Position numbers and translations under genes: made by a program. A DNA stretch of 64,000 nucleotides from Chloroflexota bacterium (lineage in GTDB: Bacteria > Chloroflexota > Anaerolineae > Anaerolineales > Villigracilaceae), in NCBI GenBank assembly GCA_016219545.1, contig JACRMH010000021.1:1-64000 (forward strand), in the 5' to 3' direction. Positions 58,800-64,000 of the stretch are shown piece after piece. Numbering within the stretch: position 1 is the stretch's first letter; each line of letters opens with the position of its first letter. The notes under the pieces are model-generated. The model worked only from the letters and a program-made list of their open reading frames with translations, did no database searches and was not told the origin of the DNA.

Positions 58800-61700
58800 A
58801 TGCCTCTTCGCCTAAAATCACTTGAACTGCAAGGATATAAAACATTCGCTTCGCGGACGGTCTTTGAATTCGCCAGCGGAATTACCGCCATTGTCGGGCC
58901 TAATGGATCCGGCAAATCGAACATTGCCGATTCACTGCGCTGGGTATTGGGTGAGCAATCCTATCTATTGCTGCGCGGCAAGAAAACCGAAGACATGATC
59001 TTCTCGGGTTCAGAGCATCGCGCACGTTCAGGCATGGCGCAGGCAACCATCACCTTTGACAATACCGAGCAGTGGCTGCCGGTTGATTTCTCCGAAGTGG
59101 CTTTGTCCCGCACCGCGCACCGTGACGGTCACAATGATTATTTGATCAATGCCCAGCATGTCCGTTTGCGTGAGATGAATGAACTGCTTGCACAGGCAGG
59201 CCTCAGCGAACGGACCTATACCATTCTCGGTCAGGGACTTGTGGATGCTTCTCTCGCCTTGAAAGCGGATGACCGCCGCCGTCTCTTTGAAGAGGCCGCA
59301 GGCGTTGGACTATATCGCTCCCGCCGCGACGATGCTTTAAAGCGACTCGAAAATACAGAACGTAATCTGGAACGCGTGCTCGACATTATGGCGGAACTCG
59401 AACCGCGCATCAAAAGCTTGGAACGTCAAGCAAAACGCGCCATTGACTTTTCCCGCGCTCAAGCGGATATGAAGATCACTTTGCGCGAATGGTATGGTTA
59501 TCACTACCACCGCGCCCAACGTGACTTGACCGACGTCCGCGAAACCGTGCGCGGACAGGAAATCCGTGTGCGCGACGCACGTGTAGTTCAAGAAAAGACT
59601 CAGGAAGAATATTCGGCTTTCCGTGAAAGGCTTTCAGGTCTGCGAGCTCAACTCAATGGCTGGCATCGTCAGGCGGCCGAGTTGCATAACCAACGTGAAG
59701 CCATCAGCCGTGAATTAGCCGTCCTTGAAGAGCGCCGTCGTTCGTTGACCAATGCGCAAGCGTCCATTCTTTCGGATCAGGAAAATGCTTCCAACGAATT
59801 GCATCTTGCCAATGAACGCTTCGGCGAGACCGAACAGGAAGTGGCACGCATTCAAGGTGAATATGAAGAAGCCAAGTCACAGCTTGCGAATGTGCAGAAC
59901 GCCTTGCAAACGCGCCAGTCTGAGCGCGCTTCTTTGGAAGAACAACTTAATCTCACACGCGATCAAATTGAAGAACTCAGCCAGCAACGCGCACAGAATA
60001 ATGCACGTTTGGATGAATTGAAATCGCGCCTCGAATCACAAACGCAAAAGATCGAACAGACCAAAGTCTCCATCACAAATAGCGAGTCGTTATTGGCCAA
60101 GGCCAAAGCCCAATTTGATTCCGTCCATCAGGAACGTGAACAAGCCGCACTTGCTTTGCAGTCTGCCGAAGATAAAGTGCTCAGCAAGAAAAATGAAGTT
60201 GCCGCGCTGGACCGTCAGCGGCGCGAGGCACTTGAACTGCGCACGAAGGAAGAATCAGATCATTCGCGTTTGAAGGCTCAACTTGAGGTGCTTGAACAAT
60301 CCGAGCAATCTTTGGCGGGTTACGCCGAAGGCGCGCGTTATCTTTTGGATGCCGCACGTCAGTCTAAATTATCTGGCGCTCGTGGCGCGCTCAGTGCGGC
60401 GTTGGATGTCCCTGCTGAACTTGAAATTGCAATTGCCGCCGCGCTTGGCGATACCCTCGATGCTGTTCTGCTCGACGCGGATCAACTCGAAGAGGCCTTG
60501 AGTCTGCTTGAATCAAATGATGCGGGTCGCGCGGCTTTGCTTCCGCTCACCCAAACCTCCGAGGTTTTAAAGACCTCAGAAGTTTCTGATGACTTGCTCG
60601 GTGTTGCCTCTGAACTCGTCAAGTCGCCGGATGAATTGAGCGGGGCGGTGCGATTGATTTTGGGTCAGACTTTAATTGTGCGTGACAGAAATGCCGCCCG
60701 CAGATTAATTAAGGATTTGCCGACTCACGCGCGTGTGGTGACTCTGCGCGGAGAAGTTTTCCGCGGTGACGGTTTGGTCATCGCCGGCAAGACCGCTTCC
60801 TCCTCCGCCCTGAGCAGGTCTCGCCGCAAACGGGAATTCGAATCCGCCTTGAGCGGACTGATGGCGCAACTGGCTTCATCCAATGAATTGGTGGATGGAT
60901 TGTCAAATCAACTAACGGCCGCACAGCGTGAACTGATGCAAGCCGAGACCGATGCGCACGAAGCCCGAGTCAGATTAGGTGAAATTCAAGAGACCGAGCA
61001 GCAGGCCGGGCTTGAGTCAGAATCGACACAACGTCAGCTTGAGTGGCAGAAAAACCAGTTGACTCAGTTGGAGGCCGAAGCGCAGGATTCTGTTTCGATC
61101 CAACAAAAAATAAGCGAGGCTCAAATTGAAGTGGAGCATCGCATCGCTGAAGTGCAGGCACAATCGAAAGAGATCGCCGGCAAGTACTCCGAGTTTTCTG
61201 CCGAAGAATTGCAGGAGCAGGCTTCGTATTGGGGCACGCGGGTGGCTGTCGCGGAACAGAGCGTACAAAGCGCAAACGCCAAGAAAGAAGAAAGAACGAA
61301 TGAGATCATGCGGCTTGATTCGCGCCGCGTTGAGTTGAGCTCGCGTTTGCAGGAAGCCGAAGATTCCCTGCATGGCCTGGATCATGAAAAAGGCAGGCTG
61401 CGCGAAAATGAAGTTGCGTTGCACGGACAGATCGAAGAAATGCGTGTGCTGATCGAGCCTGCCGAAAAAGATCTGGAAACAGCGGAGCAGGAAGAGACTC
61501 GACTGCAGGATTCAGAAGTGAACGCGCAAAGAATCCTTGCGAATGCGGAGCGCTCTTACGGTCAGGTGCAATTGGAGCAGACGCGCAAACAGGAAGCGCT
61601 TGAAAATCTGCATCAGAAGATCACCGATGATTTTGGTCTGGTGATGTTCGAATATGCGGCTGATGTTTCCGGCCCCGTGCCATTGCCTTTGGATGGCATG

Positions 61701-62405
61701 GTGGAGCAGTTGCCGGTGGTGACCGAACTTTCGCCGGAGATCGAAGAACAATTAACGCATCACCGCGCGCAATTGCGCCGCATGGGTCCGATCAACCCGG
61801 ATGCGAAAGTGGAGTATGAACAGGAAAGCGAACGCTATACTTTCATGAAGTCTCAAGTCGAGGACTTGCGCAAAGCCGAAGTGGATTTGAAGCAGGTTGT
61901 GGCCGAGTTGGATGAGATCACCATACGTGAATTTGTCCGCACCTTTGATGCAGTGGACAAACAATTCCGCGAGACCTTTGTCCGTTTGTTTGGCGGCGGC
62001 TCTGCGCGCCTCGCATTGACCGACCCCGAAGACCTGGTTAATACTGGCATTGAGATCGAAGCACGTCTGCCCGGCCGTCGTGAGCAGGGACTGTCCATGC
62101 TTTCCGGCGGTGAAAGAAGTTTAACTGCGATTGCGCTGGTGTTCGCGTTACTAAAAGTTTCGCCGACTCCGGTGTGTGTGATGGATGAAGTGGACGCAAT
62201 GCTCGATGAAGCCAATGTCGGCCGCTTCCGTGACCTGCTAGTGGACTTGAGCAAGGATACGCAATTCATCATCATCACGCATAACCGCAATACCGTGCAA
62301 GCCGCGGATGTAATCTATGGAATCACCATGGGGCGTGACTCGGCCAGTCAGATCATTAGCTTGAGATTGGATCAAGTTACCGATGATATGTTAAAGAGGG
62401 GATGA
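58800..62405 (+). CDS. smc: Chromosome segregation protein SMC
   Basis: This 1201-residue condensin ATPase organises the chromosome with ScpA and ScpB. The N-terminal head has Walker A GPNGSGKSN (about 33-41). Two long coiled coils (about 170-500 and 680-1020) flank the hinge (about 505-660). The C-terminal head carries the ABC signature LSGGERSLTAIAL (about 1100) and Walker B PVCVMDEVDAML. The length is typical. The ATG lies only 31 nt after the family A repeat and lacks a strong ribosome-binding site, so translation may depend on coupling or weak initiation. Confidence 0.97.
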   Translation: MPLRLKSLELQGYKTFASRTVFEFASGITAIVGPNGSGKSNIADSLRWVLGEQSYLLLRGKKTEDMIFSGSEHRARSGMAQATITFDNTEQWLPVDFSEVALSRTAHRDGHNDYLINAQHVRLREMNELLAQAGLSERTYTILGQGLVDASLALKADDRRRLFEEAAGVGLYRSRRDDALKRLENTERNLERVLDIMAELEPRIKSLERQAKRAIDFSRAQADMKITLREWYGYHYHRAQRDLTDVRETVRGQEIRVRDARVVQEKTQEEYSAFRERLSGLRAQLNGWHRQAAELHNQREAISRELAVLEERRRSLTNAQASILSDQENASNELHLANERFGETEQEVARIQGEYEEAKSQLANVQNALQTRQSERASLEEQLNLTRDQIEELSQQRAQNNARLDELKSRLESQTQKIEQTKVSITNSESLLAKAKAQFDSVHQEREQAALALQSAEDKVLSKKNEVAALDRQRREALELRTKEESDHSRLKAQLEVLEQSEQSLAGYAEGARYLLDAARQSKLSGARGALSAALDVPAELEIAIAAALGDTLDAVLLDADQLEEALSLLESNDAGRAALLPLTQTSEVLKTSEVSDDLLGVASELVKSPDELSGAVRLILGQTLIVRDRNAARRLIKDLPTHARVVTLRGEVFRGDGLVIAGKTASSSALSRSRRKREFESALSGLMAQLASSNELVDGLSNQLTAAQRELMQAETDAHEARVRLGEIQETEQQAGLESESTQRQLEWQKNQLTQLEAEAQDSVSIQQKISEAQIEVEHRIAEVQAQSKEIAGKYSEFSAEELQEQASYWGTRVAVAEQSVQSANAKKEERTNEIMRLDSRRVELSSRLQEAEDSLHGLDHEKGRLRENEVALHGQIEEMRVLIEPAEKDLETAEQEETRLQDSEVNAQRILANAERSYGQVQLEQTRKQEALENLHQKITDDFGLVMFEYAADVSGPVPLPLDGMVEQLPVVTELSPEIEEQLTHHRAQLRRMGPINPDAKVEYEQESERYTFMKSQVEDLRKAEVDLKQVVAELDEITIREFVRTFDAVDKQFRETFVRLFGGGSARLALTDPEDLVNTGIEIEARLPGRREQGLSMLSGGERSLTAIALVFALLKVSPTPVCVMDEVDAMLDEANVGRFRDLLVDLSKDTQFIIITHNRNTVQAADVIYGITMGRDSASQIISLRLDQVTDDMLKRG

Positions 62406-62447
62406 CGATCAAAGGATGAACGCTTCGCGTAAAGGATGAAGGATGAA

Positions 62448-62484
62448 AAGCGCCCGTCTCAATTTGAGATGGGCGCTTTCTTTT
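62448..62484 (+). terminator. smc terminator
   Basis: A stem of about 12 bp with one G-T pair (62449-62461 with 62465-62477) is followed by TTCTTTTG. Confidence 0.8.
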
Positions 62485-62541
62485 GCGCGTAGGGAAGGCG
62501 TTGAGCTTTTTAATTATCCTAAATTCAAACATCCAATATTC

Positions 62542-62711
62542 ATGTCGTTGCGAGCCGCCACTTTCCCTGGCACCGCCCGCCAGGGCAGGTGTGTTTTTGG
62601 CGGCGAAGCAATCTCCTCTTAACCGAGCAAAACTATTTTTTGGGAGATTGCTCACCGCACTGGCGTACGGCGCAAGTGTCGTCGGGAAGAGCATCCTCCT
62701 CGCAACGACAT
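62542..62711. repeat. Dispersed inverted repeat, family A, copy 5
   Basis: At 170 nt it is the longest member. Ends ATGTCGTTGCGAGCC and CTCCTCGCAACGACAT are inverted. It combines the CCCTGGCACCGCC module of copy 2 on the left with the GCTCACCGCACTGGCG module of copy 4 on the right. Confidence 0.88.
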
Positions 62712-62793
62712 AATTAATTTTCGGATAGGTTCAAAGTGGAACTTATTCTTATAATAGACGTCAGATGAGCACACATAAAAAATGGAGATAAAA

Positions 62794-63198
62794 ATGAAAA
62801 AAACTTTACTATGGATTTCCCTGATCGTTGTCGTTGCGCTCTCAGCCTGTTCAGGCTCAAACTCATCCTCGCCTTCACTGGTTGGTGACTGGAAATTGGT
62901 CTCTTACAATTCGACCCCCGCCTTGCCGGATGTGGATACTTCAATTACCTTCGATGCGAACAGGGTCGGCGGCACAGTGGGATGCAATAGTTTTGGCGGA
63001 GATTATAAGGTTGACGGGGGGCAGATCGTTTTTGGAGAGGTCGTCTCGACCATGATGGCCTGCGATGATCCACGAATGCAGCAGGAAGCCGCGGTGTTCG
63101 CAGTTTTTGTTGATACGGCAATTTTCAAGATGGACGGCGACACATTAACCATCACTTCTGCAGACAGTCAATACTATGTGGTGCTTGCGAAAAAATAA
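62794..63198 (+). CDS. META-domain (HslJ-like) lipoprotein
   Basis: This lipoprotein of about 134 residues has a signal KKTLLWISLIVVVALSAC (lipobox LSAC). A META/HslJ domain follows: LVGDWKLVSYN, GTVGCNSFGGDYKVDGGQI and the MMACDDPRMQQE segment with its conserved Cys. META domains occur in heat-shock or stress lipoproteins; the exact role is unclear. GGAG 6 nt upstream supports ATG 62794; an upstream in-frame ATG overlaps that site. TATAAT lies at 62750. Confidence 0.88.
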   Translation: MKKTLLWISLIVVVALSACSGSNSSSPSLVGDWKLVSYNSTPALPDVDTSITFDANRVGGTVGCNSFGGDYKVDGGQIVFGEVVSTMMACDDPRMQQEAAVFAVFVDTAIFKMDGDTLTITSADSQYYVVLAKK

Positions 63199-63225
63199 TT
63201 CAAAAAAAATATATGGGGCAACTGC

Positions 63226-63264
63226 AAGTCCCTGAAAGTCACAATGACTTTCAGGGACTTTTGT
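63226..63264. terminator. Terminator between META-domain gene and folK
   Basis: A perfect 16-bp stem (63226-63241 with 63245-63260) has a T-rich flank on the plus strand. It can serve both convergent transcripts. Confidence 0.85.
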
Positions 63265-63265
63265 T

Positions 63266-63757
63266 TTATTGACTCTCATTGGATATGGTCACATCGCCGC
63301 GCGGCACGACCCACACTTGACCCTGTACCTGTTCGGAAAAACGAGACAATTTTTCGCGACTATGGGGATGCACAAAATCAGGAATCAATTCCGCCAGAGG
63401 GACAGTCACGAAAGCATATTTCCAATATTCCACGTTGAGGGGCGTTTCGTCAAAAAGTACGATGTCAATATCAATACTGCGCGGGGCATTTTTATTTGCA
63501 TAACGGATGCGTCCCAGGTCCGCTTCGATTGGGCGAATGAACTGTTCTTTTAATTCAACGGGTCCCAGATGGGTCTGGAACAAAACACAAGCGTTTAGAA
63601 AATTAGGTCCGTCAATGCCAATGGACTCTGACTCCCATACGCGGGAGACCTGGGTGATCTTTCCATATGCGCGAAGCAATCGAATGGCTTTGGGTAAATT
63701 CACCTCGGGTTCAATGTTGGAACCGAGATTGAGATATGCGCGATGCAGATCAGTCAT
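63266..63757 (-). CDS. folK: 2-amino-4-hydroxy-6-hydroxymethyldihydropteridine diphosphokinase
   Basis: FolK transfers pyrophosphate from ATP to 6-hydroxymethyl-dihydropterin in folate synthesis. The 163-residue protein has YLNLGSNIEPEVNLPKAI (about 7-24), FLNACVLFQT, and the family signature RYANKNAPRSIDIDIVLFD (about 85-103), with the Mg-binding Asp pair, then HPHSREK. The start ATG 63757 overlaps the folB stop by 8 nt, giving translational coupling. An upstream in-frame extension would lie inside folB. Confidence 0.95.
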   Translation of the reverse strand: MTDLHRAYLNLGSNIEPEVNLPKAIRLLRAYGKITQVSRVWESESIGIDGPNFLNACVLFQTHLGPVELKEQFIRPIEADLGRIRYANKNAPRSIDIDIVLFDETPLNVEYWKYAFVTVPLAELIPDFVHPHSREKLSRFSEQVQGQVWVVPRGDVTISNESQ

Positions 63758-64000
63758 TGCGGCTGCGTTCGATTTCCACACCAACCGATTTTGCAAACCG
63801 CACCGCACCGGGCTTTTCCACGCGGACGGACGCTTTCATCACACCCTTTTCGTTCAGGCAAATTTCAGCGAGATCGTTTGCGAGCGCTTCCACGGTCAGG
63901 CGCGCGGCGGTCTCTGCATGGGTTTGGAGCTTCTTTGCCAGCGCGGAATAATCCACACAATCGGCGATGTCATCGGTCTCTGCGGCGCGGGTCGTATCGC
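63750..64000 (-). CDS. folB: Dihydroneopterin aldolase, partial at window edge
   Basis: This is the C-terminal part (about 83 codons) of FolB, which converts dihydroneopterin to 6-hydroxymethyl-dihydropterin, the substrate of FolK. Read leftward from the edge it gives TTRAAETDDIADCVDYSALA, matching the FolB segment (AxxDDLxDTVDYxxL), followed by VEALANDLAEICL and VRVEKPGAVRFAKSVGVEIER. The start lies beyond 64000. It overlaps folK. Confidence 0.9.
   Translation of the reverse strand, partial: DTTRAAETDDIADCVDYSALAKKLQTHAETAARLTVEALANDLAEICLNEKGVMKASVRVEKPGAVRFAKSVGVEIERSRND

Larger units (their letters stand above)
62406..62793. other. Intergenic region after smc
   Basis: The 388-nt region contains AAGGATGAA words (62410-62447), the smc terminator (62448-62482), the largest family A repeat (62542-62711) and TATAAT at 62750-62755 serving the META-domain gene. 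No additional gene was seen. Confidence 0.6.

Noticed and set aside
1..64000. tRNA, rRNA or tmRNA genes
   Set aside because: I checked the intergenic gaps by eye for cloverleaf ends and conserved TTCGA loops and found none; a covariance-model search would be decisive.

Overview
The window looks like a chromosomal segment of an anaerobic member of the Chloroflexota, most likely class Anaerolineae. This is inferred from gene content rather than from any marker I can name to species: moderate GC, a soluble Hdr/[NiFe]-hydrogenase operon, a tungsten-type aldehyde ferredoxin oxidoreductase with its radical SAM partner, a group III-like phosphofructokinase, many membrane-anchored Thr/Pro-linker proteins, and dispersed short inverted repeats of the TCGTTGCGAGG...CCTCGCAACGA type. 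I saw no rRNA, tRNA, CRISPR array, insertion sequence or phage gene.

Layout. 0-2.4 kb: a complete T-box leader (promoter, specifier, antiterminator, terminator), then a tiny Thr-containing leader ORF and thrS. 2.4-3.5 kb: a PadR regulator and membrane protein pair, flanked by a duplicated copy of the thrS 3' end. 3.6-8.2 kb: an extracytoplasmic redox/metal locus with a ferric-reductase-like heme b protein, ApbE, a poly-Gly protein and two PepSY-like anchored proteins around a C39-like/TPR protein. 8.3-15.6 kb: SbcD nuclease, MFS transporter, GNAT-like protein, FTR1 iron permease, secreted metalloprotease, cupin. 15.8-21 kb: a sensor kinase with a LacI-type ligand domain, and a WD40 lipoprotein. 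21-26.5 kb: polysaccharide/methyltransferase genes with ugd and a GT4 glycosyltransferase. 27-29 kb: panB-panE.

30.4-44.1 kb is the energy-metabolism core. It begins with hdrC-hdrB-hdrA-mvhD-mvhG-mvhA and a hydrogenase maturation protease, behind two CRP/FNR-like palindromes. A NarL-type two-component pair follows, and then a membrane module of two small membrane proteins, an octaheme cytochrome c, a Tat-exported four-cluster ferredoxin and an NrfD/HybB-type quinone-interacting protein. Together these suggest H2- and ferredoxin-linked electron confurcation in the cytoplasm next to a periplasm-facing quinone/cytochrome relay.

44.4-47.8 kb holds the most unusual locus: a zinc-ribbon pseudokinase, a von Willebrand A (VWA) protein and a diverged adenylosuccinate-synthetase-like enzyme, apparently one operon closed by a strong terminator. 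I regard this as the best candidate for an undescribed system. 48-54.2 kb: a bi-domain oxidoreductase, then the tungsten aldehyde oxidoreductase facing a radical SAM - MoaD-like - small Gly-Gly protein operon. 54.3-64 kb: M29 aminopeptidase, phosphofructokinase, aldo/keto reductase, rnc-smc (rnc with a structured leader), a META-domain lipoprotein, and folK with a partial folB at the window edge.

Many gene ends carry clear intrinsic terminators. Several genes have TATAAT only 7-14 nt before the start and no Shine-Dalgarno sequence, suggesting leaderless or near-leaderless messages.
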